41,160 bases of DNA. Origin: Paracoccaceae bacterium (GTDB lineage: Bacteria; Pseudomonadota; Alphaproteobacteria; Rhodobacterales; Rhodobacteraceae). Where the stretch lies: contig JAKMGV010000001.1 of NCBI GenBank assembly GCA_022424725.1, positions 1-41,160 of the forward strand. Direction: 5' to 3'. The first letter of the stretch is position 1, and the number at the start of each line of letters is the position of its first letter. The notes beneath the pieces were generated by a model that saw nothing but the letters and a program-made list of their open reading frames with translations, did not search any database and had not been told where the DNA came from. Shown piece after piece: positions 16,971 to 24,894 of this stretch. Made by a program: the position numbers and the translations under genes.

Positions 16971-18074
16971 TTAGAAAAACGGCAATTCGCAAACGCTACC
17001 TGTATCGATGTTTCCATCTCGATGAACCTCAACACGATCACCGGGTTGGACATCGACACCTACTAGGATGAAACCGATGACGGTTTCTGCCCGTGGTGAC
17101 CAGCACCCATTGGTCATTTCCCCAATATATGCGCCGTTTTTATACACCTTGAACCACCGCAAATGCCCTGCTTGGGGGGATTGATTGTCCAGTTTTACGC
17201 CCAATTGATGGCGTTTGATGCCTGCTGCATGGAGTTCACGCAACGCTTTGATTCCGACAACCTCATCGGGTAAATGCAGGTCCACATATTTTCCAAGCCG
17301 CACTTCAAATGGATTTGTATTATCGTCGTTGTCGCCGCCATATGACAACAGCCCACTTTCGATCCGTTCAATCGGGCTGGGGTTTCCGGGTCCGATGTCA
17401 TAGGGCGCGCCTGCTTCGCGCATAATATTCCAAAGCTCGTCCGCACGCATTCCATCGCGCAGATAAATTTCATATCCCCCTTGTTTGGAATACCCTGATT
17501 TTTGAACGATCAATGGGATGCCGTTTAGGTCGGTTTCTTTGAACCAAAAATATTTCAAATCATAAATCCAGTCCCCAAAAACATCGGCCACAACATGTAC
17601 GGCCTTTGGACCCTGAAGTGCGATTGGGGACACATCGGGTTCACACATGGTAACATTCAGACCACGCTCGGCCGCGATGGCGCGTGCCCACATCAGTATA
17701 TTGTCATCCCCAATGGATAACCAAAAATGCGTATCAGAGTGTTTTAAGACGACAGGGTCATTGATGATAACACCACGATGGTCGCACATCGGAATGTATT
17801 TCCCTTTCCCCACTTCGATGTTTGATAGATCACGTACTGACAACAGTTGTATCAGCGTCGCTGCATCTGGACCGATGATTTCCACCTGTCGTTCAACGCT
17901 GACGTCCCATAGGGCCACACCGTTCATCAAACGGTCATATTCTTCCATCGGATGACCATAGGACACCGGCATCAACATTTTGTTGTAAGGTGAAAACGCT
18001 GTTACCCCCTCTTCAACAGTTTTTTCAAAAAAGGGAGAAACGCGCAAACGTGTGTTGGGTCCGATTTCAAACAT
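16971..18074 (-). CDS. DmdA-like/GcvT-family tetrahydrofolate-dependent methyltransferase
   Basis: The 367-residue protein belongs to the glycine-cleavage T-protein superfamily and matches DMSP demethylase DmdA in length and in several blocks: LWDVSVERQVEIIG (residues 55-68), VRDLSNIEVGKGKYIPM, SGYSKQGGYEIY (193-204), ERIESGLLSYGGD (236-248) and the ending GSVCELPFF. Many positions differ from the marine DmdA proteins I remember, so it is either a divergent DmdA or a sister enzyme moving a methyl group from another substrate to tetrahydrofolate. It lies 23 bases downstream of a marR gene, in one operon, and opposite a PanB-like/Rieske/deiodinase-like operon. No acuI, dddD or other DMSP gene lies near, which argues against DMSP. 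Confidence 0.8.
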   Translation of the reverse strand: MFEIGPNTRLRVSPFFEKTVEEGVTAFSPYNKMLMPVSYGHPMEEYDRLMNGVALWDVSVERQVEIIGPDAATLIQLLSVRDLSNIEVGKGKYIPMCDHRGVIINDPVVLKHSDTHFWLSIGDDNILMWARAIAAERGLNVTMCEPDVSPIALQGPKAVHVVADVFGDWIYDLKYFWFKETDLNGIPLIVQKSGYSKQGGYEIYLRDGMRADELWNIMREAGAPYDIGPGNPSPIERIESGLLSYGGDNDDNTNPFEVRLGKYVDLHLPDEVVGIKALRELHAAGIKRHQLGVKLDNQSPQAGHLRWFKVYKNGAYIGEMTNGCWSPRAETVIGFILVGVDVQPGDRVEVHRDGNIDTGSVCELPFF

Positions 18075-18097
18075 TGTAGGCCGCCTAGTGATATGGG

Positions 18098-18592
18098 TTA
18101 TTGGTTCAGTGCTGCCGTATGCAGTGCGGTTTTTCTAAGCAATTTCGACAATTCTTGTCGCTCTTGCACATTTAGACCTGCAAAAACATCTTCTTGGCGT
18201 TGGGTAAGATAGGCTGCGATGCGTTTGTGCAACCTTTGTCCCTTTTTGGTGATGGTCAGACTGGCCTCACGTTTATCGACCCTATTGTGCCGACGCTCAA
18301 TCAACTGTTCTGCCACCATGCGATGAACCGCACGGCTGATTGTGTTTCGAGGCCGCATCGAAATTTGCGCCACATCGCGGGCGGTTAATTCATCGTAATG
18401 GGACAGGCAGGCCAATAAAATGTATTCCGCACGCACCAGCCCAAAATCACGTTTGATCGCGGCATAGGTCGGAAACACGATTGAGTTGGCCAGATATGTA
18501 ATCCGATAGGCATCTGAGTATTCAATTGTGTCAAAAATTTCCGTCAGATCTGTTTGCCGTGCAGTTGGATTTGCTGTCGTCGTTTTCTGCAT
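18098..18592 (-). CDS. MarR-family transcriptional regulator
   Basis: Starting at the ATG at 18592 the protein has 164 residues; a TTG-started extension to 18637 would overlap the palindromes and is unlikely. The winged helix-turn-helix region is visible as EYILLACLSHYDELTARDVA, then RPRNTISRAVHRMVAEQLIE, then RRHNRVDKREASLTITKKG with the conserved DxR of the wing. It sits upstream of the DmdA-like gene in one operon and diverges from the PanB-like operon. The intergenic DNA carries TTGATACGTCAA and a 22-bp palindrome, candidate targets for this repressor. The ligand is probably a substrate of the module. Confidence 0.92.
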   Translation of the reverse strand: MQKTTTANPTARQTDLTEIFDTIEYSDAYRITYLANSIVFPTYAAIKRDFGLVRAEYILLACLSHYDELTARDVAQISMRPRNTISRAVHRMVAEQLIERRHNRVDKREASLTITKKGQRLHKRIAAYLTQRQEDVFAGLNVQERQELSKLLRKTALHTAALNQ

Positions 18593-18625
18593 GTTCGTGA
18601 TGAAATTCGTGTTGCGTTGTGAATT

Positions 18626-18637
18626 TTGATACGTCAA
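18626..18637. promoter_or_regulatory. Candidate MarR box TTGATACGTCAA
   Basis: TTGA and TCAA arms flank a TACG centre. The identical 12-mer occurs at 33910-33921, next to the second marR gene of the window. It directly abuts the 22-bp palindrome at 18638-18659. Confidence 0.55.
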
Positions 18638-18659
18638 TATTGTTCCAAATGGAACAATA
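18638..18659. promoter_or_regulatory. Perfect 22-bp palindrome, candidate operator
   Basis: TATTGTTCCA (18638-18647) and TGGAACAATA (18650-18659) are perfect inverted arms separated by AA. The site ends 14 bases before the ATG of the PanB-like gene, so a bound protein would block that operon's start region. Its GTTCC/GGAAC core differs from the neighbouring MarR box, so a second regulator may bind here. Confidence 0.65.
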
Positions 18660-18673
18660 AATTTGATAAGTTT

Positions 18674-19540
18674 ATGACCTTGGATAAACGAAAACTAACG
18701 CTACCAGAATTGGCACAGAAAAAGGCTGCTGGTGAGCGTTTGGTGATGGTTGCAGTGGGCGAGGTTTTGACCGCCGCATGGGCCGAACGCGCGGGTGTCG
18801 ATATCATCGGTGTGGGCGACAGTTTGGGCATGACATTGCACGGACATGAAAACACACTGTCGATGACAGTTGATCAAATGATCATGCACACCCAGGCTGT
18901 GCGTCGAGGTGCGCCAAATACTCTGTGTCTGGTCTCAATGCCCTATGGGTCTTATGCGACACCAGAAATGGCCGTAACAAACGCCGTTAGAATGATGAAA
19001 GAAAGCGGCGCTGATGCATTAAAGCTTCAACTGGGGAAAGAGGGTGCGCATATCATCAAAGCAATTGCAGATGCAGGCGTTCCTGTTATGAGCCATGTTG
19101 GATTGCTGCCCCATAAAGTGCATCTGATGGGTGGTTTTAAAATGCAGGGTGGCACAGCGGATGCTGCAATGAAAATCATCGAAGACGCCCAAGCCATTGA
19201 GCAAGCCGGCGCAATCGGGCTTGAGATAGAGGCGATGCCAATCGAAGTCGGGCGTGCGGTGGATCAGGCGGTGTCGATTTTCACATTCTCAATCGGTGCG
19301 GGCGCCGCGGGTACATGCCAGTTGCTGAATGGTTATGACCTGTTGGGGGCATTTGATACCTTCAAGCCGAAATTTGCAAAGCGCTATGCCAATATTGCCG
19401 AAATCGCCACGCAGGCGTTTTCTGACTACGCCAAAGATGTGCGTGCGGGCCGTTTTCCAGATGACGAACATAGTTATCATATGAAGCAGGAAGAGGCGCA
19501 AAAACTGGCTGCAATTTTAGAAAAGAAGGGGACCCGTTAA
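18674..19540 (+). CDS. PanB-like aldolase with altered metal site (ketopantoate hydroxymethyltransferase homologue)
   Basis: The 288-residue protein (ATG 18674) is clearly related to 3-methyl-2-oxobutanoate hydroxymethyltransferase, a TIM-barrel enzyme that condenses ketoisovalerate with methylene-tetrahydrofolate. It retains GVGDSLGMTLHG (Asp49/Ser50, equal to E. coli Asp45/Ser46), LK117 (Lys112) and Glu184 (Glu181). But the metal ligand Asp84 is Ser88 in LVSMPYGSY, and Glu114 is Gln119 in KLQLG; the C-terminal CDGQ-type loop is also changed to GTCQLLN. It therefore probably is not a pantothenate enzyme but performs a related aldol or retro-aldol step on another substrate. Its stop overlaps the ATG of the Rieske gene by one base (TAATG), indicating joint function. 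Confidence 0.82.
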   Translation: MTLDKRKLTLPELAQKKAAGERLVMVAVGEVLTAAWAERAGVDIIGVGDSLGMTLHGHENTLSMTVDQMIMHTQAVRRGAPNTLCLVSMPYGSYATPEMAVTNAVRMMKESGADALKLQLGKEGAHIIKAIADAGVPVMSHVGLLPHKVHLMGGFKMQGGTADAAMKIIEDAQAIEQAGAIGLEIEAMPIEVGRAVDQAVSIFTFSIGAGAAGTCQLLNGYDLLGAFDTFKPKFAKRYANIAEIATQAFSDYAKDVRAGRFPDDEHSYHMKQEEAQKLAAILEKKGTR

Positions 19541-20619
19541 TGAATATCACTGCAAAGAATGGACAAACGATCCCAAACGGAATGTTAGAGGACAACTATC
19601 CCCGCAACATGTGGTGGGTGGCCGCGCATAAGGATGAGGTCACAACGAAACCTCTGGCACGCTGGATTTTGGAAACGCCGGTCGTGCTCTACCGTCACGA
19701 CGATGGCACGCCTGCTGCCCTTTACGATCGCTGTCCCCATCGTTGGGCGCCGCTGTCAGAGGGACATGTAAGCGGTGATAAAATCGTTTGTCCCTATCAC
19801 GGTATGGAATTCAACAATCGTGGGGTTTGTACCAAGGCTCCAACGCAGCATATGAAGCCCAAAACGGCGGAAATCCCATCCTATGCCGTCCGTGAAGTTG
19901 GCGCGTATATTTGGATTTGGATGGGAGATCAGGATGCGATTGACACCGATCCACCCGAAGTGGGCTATCAGGTTGATCCAGATTGGAGTCCTGTAAACGG
20001 ATATTATGAGGTTGCGGCGAATTGGGTTTTGATCCGCGAAAATGTGCTGGACCTGACGCATATCGCGTTTTTGCACAAAAACACCTTCAAACAGGATGAC
20101 TGGATCGTGGCCCCCGACGTTTACATGGAAGGGGAAACCATTTGTTATGAACAAGAGTTTGATCTGGCCCCCTTGTCGCCCCTGTTCTGTGCGGGAATGG
20201 GTCTGCCCGAGGATAAGCCGATCAAACGCATTCAAAAAGGGTGGATGCCAAGCCTTGCGATTTCGTTTTCTGATTGGAAGGTCCATGATCCAAATCCAAA
20301 CCCAGGCGCGCGATCTGATTTCATCGTGCGCGGCTGCCACATCGTGACCCCTGCGCAGCGTGGCAAAACACATTACTTCTGGATGGCGGCATTTGACGTG
20401 CCTGAGTTGATAGAAGAAGTGCAGGAAAAAACCCGCAAAAGTGTGACAGCGGCCTTTGATGAGGACAAGCACCTGTTGGAAAAGTTACAGGCAAGCGTTG
20501 CTACCGATCCGCGCGGAATGGATTTTCTTGAGGTTACTTTGGGTGCGGATGGCGCGGGTATTCGGGTGCGCCAATTGCTGAATAAAAAGCTGAAAGCAGA
20601 AGGCCGATCTCTGGGCTAA
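19540..20619 (+). CDS. Rieske non-heme iron oxygenase, VanA type
   Basis: The 359-residue protein has the Rieske motif CPHRWAPL (Cys65, His67) and CPYHG (Cys84, His87), and the mononuclear iron site in ENVLDLTHIAFLH with a downstream acidic ligand probably in FDEDKH. The opening NMWWVAAHKDEVTTKPLARW is typical of vanillate O-demethylase-like oxygenases. Those enzymes oxidatively remove a methyl group as formaldehyde or hydroxylate a ring. A ferredoxin reductase (VanB type) is absent from the operon, so electrons must come from a partner encoded elsewhere. It is coupled to the PanB-like gene upstream, and the deiodinase-like flavoprotein follows 15 bases downstream. Confidence 0.92.
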   Translation: MNITAKNGQTIPNGMLEDNYPRNMWWVAAHKDEVTTKPLARWILETPVVLYRHDDGTPAALYDRCPHRWAPLSEGHVSGDKIVCPYHGMEFNNRGVCTKAPTQHMKPKTAEIPSYAVREVGAYIWIWMGDQDAIDTDPPEVGYQVDPDWSPVNGYYEVAANWVLIRENVLDLTHIAFLHKNTFKQDDWIVAPDVYMEGETICYEQEFDLAPLSPLFCAGMGLPEDKPIKRIQKGWMPSLAISFSDWKVHDPNPNPGARSDFIVRGCHIVTPAQRGKTHYFWMAAFDVPELIEEVQEKTRKSVTAAFDEDKHLLEKLQASVATDPRGMDFLEVTLGADGAGIRVRQLLNKKLKAEGRSLG

Positions 20620-20634
20620 TTTTAGGAGCAGTTC

Positions 20635-21327
20635 ATGTTCACACGTGAAAAATTAGAATATCAGGCGATCGATGTCCCTGATCGGTTTGATGTCTCTGCC
20701 ACGCAGAGTTTGGATGGCGCCACTGCGTTTTACGAACACATGCGAAAACGTCATACGGTTCGCGCTTTTTCGAATAAGCCCGTTTCGAAAGAGGTGATCG
20801 AAACCTGCATCAAAACAGCGGGCACGGCACCATCTGGCGCCAATCATCAGCCTTGGCATTTTGTGGCAATTTCAAATCCTGAGCATAAGCGAAAAATTCG
20901 CGAAGCCGCAGAAGAGGAAGAGCGAAAATTCTATGCAGGTGGGGCAGGCGATGAATGGATCAAAGCGCTGGAACCCATTGGCACCAATGATCACAAGCCG
21001 CACTTAGAGGATGCGCCTTGGTTGATCGTTGTCTTCGCGCAGCGCTATGGCGAATTCGAGGATGGGACACGGTACAAAAACTATTATGTCCCCGAAAGCA
21101 CGGGTATCGCCTGTGGTTTTCTCTTGGCAGCCTTGCACCACGCAGGACTGGTTGCATTGACCCATACGCCAAACCCCATGAAATTTTTGAACGAGCTTCT
21201 AAAGCGGCCAAGCAGTGAAAAACCGCTGATGATTATTGCCATAGGTCACGCCGCCGAGGGGGCCAAGGTGCCAGCGGTTGCAAAGATCAAGAAACCGTTG
21301 GATGAAATCCTGACCACAATTGAGTAG
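20635..21327 (+). CDS. Nitroreductase-fold flavoprotein of the iodotyrosine deiodinase (IYD) type
   Basis: The 230-residue FMN protein has the nitroreductase-fold motif RHTVRAFSNKPV followed by TAGTAPSGANHQPWHF, and the C-terminal STGIACGFLLAALHHAGLVA. Alignment by eye to human iodotyrosine deiodinase gives the same spacing for the three residues that grip the halotyrosine zwitterion: Glu96, Tyr100 and Lys121 (human Glu157, Tyr161, Lys182). This goes beyond a generic nitroreductase call. IYD enzymes reductively remove iodide, bromide or chloride from halotyrosines. It is the last gene of the PanB-like/Rieske operon, after a GGAG ribosome site. The true substrate in this pathway is unknown, but an amino-acid-like or phenolic halide is plausible. 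Confidence 0.85.
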   Translation: MFTREKLEYQAIDVPDRFDVSATQSLDGATAFYEHMRKRHTVRAFSNKPVSKEVIETCIKTAGTAPSGANHQPWHFVAISNPEHKRKIREAAEEEERKFYAGGAGDEWIKALEPIGTNDHKPHLEDAPWLIVVFAQRYGEFEDGTRYKNYYVPESTGIACGFLLAALHHAGLVALTHTPNPMKFLNELLKRPSSEKPLMIIAIGHAAEGAKVPAVAKIKKPLDEILTTIE

Positions 21328-21338
21328 CCTCAGGACGT

Positions 21339-22241
21339 TTACATCATAGATTTTGCACCCTTATCCTCGCCAGCTTGCGCAGCATAGATCGACGAATAAC
21401 CACCCGACCAATCAGGTGGTAGTTGGCATGGACGGGGATCATGATGCGCCCATTGTACCTGCGATCCTCGGACAACCTTATAGGTGTTTACGGTTGGCGA
21501 CGGGTGTGGCGTATATGGTTTTGCATCGGCCGATGTGTAGCAATTCAATAGAAGCGGCCGCGGAACAGGATTTTTCGACGAAGGCGAATAATGCAAAGTG
21601 CGTGCATTATGGATTGTGATTGAACCTGCCTTGCCCGTCATATATTCGACATCATCCATATTAATGCCTGCGGCGTCGTCATCTGACAACATCCCTGTCC
21701 AATTTCCATTCGCATCATATTGATTAAACAGATCCATGTTATGGGACCCTGTCAATGCAGCCAGTGGACCATTGTCCATTGTGGTGTCTGCTAAATAACA
21801 ACCGATTGTCAAAACATTATAATTTGTGTGCGGGAAAAATTGAATGTCCTGATGCCATTTGACCGTATCTGATGCATCGAACCATTTGAAATTTAGTTTA
21901 GAGTGATGAAAGACAACGTTCGGGCCAACCAAATCAGCCGCAACATCCGCCATCAACCCAGTTGAAAAATTCCAATAGGCATCACTTGCTGTATCCGGGG
22001 ATTTAAGGCGCCGCAGCACGGGGTTATTCGCGCTGTGATCTGGGCCAATGTCAAACCGATCATCGCTTGCGCTTATGCTTTTGCTTTGTTCCACAAAATC
22101 TTGTGTCGTGTCCTGCAGGGATTTCAGAATATCAGCGGGGACAATTTCGTCCACGTTTACAAACCCTTTGTCAAAATATGCCTTACGCTGTTCTTGGGTC
22201 AGGACGCGCGCGGGATAAGAAAGAATTTCATCTGGTGTCAT
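21339..22241 (-). CDS. Phytanoyl-CoA dioxygenase (PhyH) family Fe(II)/2-oxoglutarate oxygenase
   Basis: From the ATG at 22241 the protein has 300 residues. The iron facial triad is visible as WHQD (His and Asp in VKWHQDIQFFPHTNYN) and a distal His in ITIHNARTLHYSPSSKNP, followed by the 2-oxoglutarate-binding Arg in PRPLLL. Such enzymes hydroxylate unactivated carbons of small metabolites in the cytoplasm. It is 69 bases downstream of frcK on the same strand and convergent with the deiodinase-like gene, so it could be the tail of the frc transcript or an independent gene. The substrate cannot be read; PhyH members are very diverse. Confidence 0.87.
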   Translation of the reverse strand: MTPDEILSYPARVLTQEQRKAYFDKGFVNVDEIVPADILKSLQDTTQDFVEQSKSISASDDRFDIGPDHSANNPVLRRLKSPDTASDAYWNFSTGLMADVAADLVGPNVVFHHSKLNFKWFDASDTVKWHQDIQFFPHTNYNVLTIGCYLADTTMDNGPLAALTGSHNMDLFNQYDANGNWTGMLSDDDAAGINMDDVEYMTGKAGSITIHNARTLHYSPSSKNPVPRPLLLNCYTSADAKPYTPHPSPTVNTYKVVRGSQVQWAHHDPRPCQLPPDWSGGYSSIYAAQAGEDKGAKSMM

Positions 22242-22310
22242 TTTAGCCCCCAAAACGGTATCAACACCCGAATGAGGCCAATTTCAAACACGCCTGTCAA
22301 GGTCTTCGTG

Positions 22311-22937
22311 CTAGTTGCTCAGTGTCAGATCACTTGGCATCCTGTGATTAAGAACGGTTGCCGCGTTGACTATATCGTTGTCATGGGCCCGCTTTTTTGC
22401 GGCTGTGTGTTCCAATCCGTGGTCCAGCCAACGGTTGATCAGTCGGCGTTCCAATTCGTCAAAATCGGCCTCAACAAAAACGGAATAGCCCCAGAACTGA
22501 CTTAGGTCGCGCCAATCCTCTTGGTCCAGCAGTAGATAGTTGCCTTCAACGATGACATATTGGTCGCCACCCGTAATTTTTGCCGCATTGGGTATTGTAC
22601 AATCTTTCGCACGATCAAACAGTGGAATGGATACTTCGTCATCATTCAACAGGTTTTCCAAGGTCGATTTGAACGCCGACACGTCAAACGTCTTTGGCGC
22701 CCCTTTGCGATGCAGTAACCCTTTCGCAATCAGGGTGTCGTTATCCATATGGAACCCGTCCATGGGAACGATGGCGGCTTGTTTTTTTACTTGGTTCAGC
22801 TTGTCACAGAGGCATTCGGTCAATGTGGATTTCCCAACCGCGGGTGGCCCTGCGATCGCAACAAGGCAGCGTTTGTCTGATTGGAGATGTGCCGACAACG
22901 CATCGAAAATGCGATTTGTTGTGTGTTCCAACGTCAT
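22311..22937 (-). CDS. frcK: FrcK-type sugar kinase (P-loop uridine/pantothenate-kinase-like)
   Basis: The 208-residue protein has a Walker A motif GPPAVGKSTL (residues about 30-39), a PMDGFHMDN motif like uridine and pantothenate kinases, and VIVEGNYLLLDQ in the Walker B region. Genes of this type close the frcBCAK operon of rhizobia, where FrcK is the presumed kinase of the fructose importer operon. Here it follows frcA by 14 bases, the same order. It would phosphorylate an imported sugar, but its activity is less well established than the transporter's. Its stop is a TAG at 22311-22313. Confidence 0.82.
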   Translation of the reverse strand: MTLEHTTNRIFDALSAHLQSDKRCLVAIAGPPAVGKSTLTECLCDKLNQVKKQAAIVPMDGFHMDNDTLIAKGLLHRKGAPKTFDVSAFKSTLENLLNDDEVSIPLFDRAKDCTIPNAAKITGGDQYVIVEGNYLLLDQEDWRDLSQFWGYSVFVEADFDELERRLINRWLDHGLEHTAAKKRAHDNDIVNAATVLNHRMPSDLTLSN

Positions 22938-22951
22938 TGGTTGTACGCGTC

Positions 22952-23710
22952 CTACGTCGGGTTTTTTGCGCCTGTCATATAAGCGACGGCGTCAGACATC
23001 TCATGGTCTTTTGGGTCTATAACGGTCAGTCGTTTTCCCAAACGGTGAATATGAATGCGATCACAAACTTCAAAAACATGTGGCATGTTGTGACTGATCA
23101 GGATGATCGGAATGCCACGGGATTTCACGTCTTGGATCAACTCAAGAACACGCCGACTTTCTTTTACGCCTAGGGCTGCTGTTGGTTCATCCAAAATGAT
23201 GACTTTCGATCCGAATGCAGCGGCACGTGCCACGGCGACACCTTGGCGTTGCCCCCCTGAAAGTGTCTCGACCGCTTGGTTGATATTTTGAATGGTCATC
23301 AAGCCCAACTCAGATAGTTTTTCACGCGCAAATTCCTGCATACGCTTTTTATCCAATTGCTTGAAAACAGATCCCATAATACCCGGTTTGCGCAACTCGC
23401 GACCCATGAACATATTATCCGCAATCGATAATGCGGGGCTCATGGCCAATGTTTGATACACGGTTTCAATGCCGTGCTTGCGCGCGTCAATTGGTGATGT
23501 GAACGAGACCGGCTTGCCATCCAAGTATACGCTGCCTTCGTCTGGTGTGACCGCGCCGCATAGTGCCTTGATCAGGGTTGATTTACCCGCGCCATTGTCA
23601 CCAATAACGCCCAAAATTTCACCGGGCATCAATTCAAAGTCACAGTGATCTAGCGCCGTCACACGGCCGTAGCGCTTCACAAGTCCTTTTGCAGAAAGAA
23701 TAGGTTCCAT
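22952..23710 (-). CDS. frcA: FrcA-type sugar importer ATPase
   Basis: The 252-residue single-domain ATPase (ATG at 23710) has Walker A GDNGAGKSTL, Q-loop VYQTLAMSPALSI, signature LSGGQRQGVAVARA and Walker B VIILDEP. Unlike RbsA/XylG it contains one, not two, nucleotide-binding domains, the form found in FrcA. It pairs with the permease FrcC, whose stop overlaps this ATG by one base (TAATG). An eight-residue upstream extension is not needed. It energises uptake of fructose, mannose or ribose, the known substrates of the family. Confidence 0.9.
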   Translation of the reverse strand: MEPILSAKGLVKRYGRVTALDHCDFELMPGEILGVIGDNGAGKSTLIKALCGAVTPDEGSVYLDGKPVSFTSPIDARKHGIETVYQTLAMSPALSIADNMFMGRELRKPGIMGSVFKQLDKKRMQEFAREKLSELGLMTIQNINQAVETLSGGQRQGVAVARAAAFGSKVIILDEPTAALGVKESRRVLELIQDVKSRGIPIILISHNMPHVFEVCDRIHIHRLGKRLTVIDPKDHEMSDAVAYMTGAKNPT

Positions 23711-24777
23711 TAGCTTGTTACCTTTCTGATCCATTGATCAACTGTTACCGCGCCAATGATCAGCATGCCGATCAACATGAATGTCCACTGGGGATCTGCA
23801 CCCGCCATCCGAAGGCCCAGTTCAAATACACCAACGATCAAGGCGCCGAAAAGTGCGCCGACAATGGATCCGCGCCCGCCAAATAGGGAGATGCCGCCGA
23901 TCACAACCGCTGTGATAGCCTGAATATTTCCCACCACACCTGTCGAGGCAGAGGGGGATACCGAACTAAACCGTCCAATCATAACCCATGCAGCCAAGGC
24001 GCAGATGAAACCAGCAAGCATGTACACAGACATCAACGTGCGGTGCACGTCGACGCCTGCAAGTTCAGCGGCCTCGGGGTCATCACCAACGGCATAAACA
24101 TGGCGCCCCCATGCGGTTGAACGCAGCGCGTAGGCCAAGATAATCACCAATCCAACCATGAGCACCACACCAAATGTAAATGTCGCGCCACCGAATTTGA
24201 TTTTGGTGCCCAAGAACTGCAGGAAGGCCGCCTGTTCTGCGATATCCTGACTGCGCAAAGTTTCGTTTGCCGAATAGAGGTAGTTCGCGGCCAAAACGAT
24301 TTGCCACATACCCAGCGTCACGATGAATGGGGGAAGCTTTACGCGGCTAACCAACCAACCGCTGATTGCGCCAAGTCCAGTGCCCACAGCCAAGCCAAGT
24401 GCCACGGACATGGGCGCAGGAATTCCATATCGAAAACTAAATTGCCCCATGATCACGGTGCAAAATACAGCAATCGCACCAACAGACAGATCGATCCCCG
24501 CGGTCAAGATAATAAGGGTTTGCGCCGCTGCAAGAACACCGACAATTTGAACCTGCTGCAAAATAAGGGTCAGCGCGAAGGGCGAGAAAAATTTTGACCC
24601 CAATAAAATGCCAAATAATGCGATGGCAAACACAAGGACGATTAACGGAACAAGGGCAGGGGTCACATGAAGCGCGTGTTGCAAACGGCCGACGAATCCT
24701 TTGCGATGATCGTCGAAATCGGCCACTTCATCGGATGCGTCCGAGACTGCCTTTTCATAATCTTGCGAAGATGACAT
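23710..24777 (-). CDS. frcC: FrcC-type sugar ABC transporter permease
   Basis: The 355-residue membrane protein has a roughly 35-residue cytoplasmic N-terminus and about eight to ten hydrophobic segments. The family motif is visible in LTAGIDLSVGAIAVF and YAVGDDPEAAELAGVDVHR, with AVVIGGISLFGGRGSIVGAL near the end, characteristic of RbsC/FrcC permeases. It follows frcB after a 117-base gap that contains two stem-loops, and GGAAGGA precedes its ATG. It forms the membrane channel of the importer with FrcA and FrcB. Confidence 0.92.
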   Translation of the reverse strand: MSSSQDYEKAVSDASDEVADFDDHRKGFVGRLQHALHVTPALVPLIVLVFAIALFGILLGSKFFSPFALTLILQQVQIVGVLAAAQTLIILTAGIDLSVGAIAVFCTVIMGQFSFRYGIPAPMSVALGLAVGTGLGAISGWLVSRVKLPPFIVTLGMWQIVLAANYLYSANETLRSQDIAEQAAFLQFLGTKIKFGGATFTFGVVLMVGLVIILAYALRSTAWGRHVYAVGDDPEAAELAGVDVHRTLMSVYMLAGFICALAAWVMIGRFSSVSPSASTGVVGNIQAITAVVIGGISLFGGRGSIVGALFGALIVGVFELGLRMAGADPQWTFMLIGMLIIGAVTVDQWIRKVTS

Positions 24778-24834
24778 TTACATTCCTTCCTCAATCGACC
24801 GCGGTCTCAGTTTATATGTCATATTATATGCTGA

Positions 24835-24880
24835 GAGCGGACGATTGTCCGCTCCCAAATTCCTGATGGCCCAAGGGCCA
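24835..24880 (-). terminator. Two stem-loops between frcB and frcC
   Basis: GAGCGGAC (24835-24842) pairs perfectly with GTCCGCTC (24847-24854) around a four-base loop, and TGGCCC (24867-24872) pairs with GGGCCA (24875-24880) across two bases. Both lie just after the frcB stop, read on the minus strand. No T-run follows, so transcript stabilisation or partial attenuation is more likely than full termination. Confidence 0.5.
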
Positions 24881-24894
24881 ATCGGGAGGAGAAA

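Noticed and set aside
16971-18074. Naming the gene dmdA
   Set aside because: Similarity blocks are real, but the divergence and the lack of DMSP neighbours do not allow the specific name.
18674-19540. Annotating panB and, with 29461-30396, a pantothenate pathway
   Set aside because: Two metal-site residues are replaced, the genes are in separate catabolic operons, and no panC or panD is near.
19756-20472. 238-codon minus-strand frame inside the Rieske gene
   Set aside because: It lies wholly opposite a clear Rieske oxygenase and shows the His/Arg/Phe-rich look of an antisense frame.
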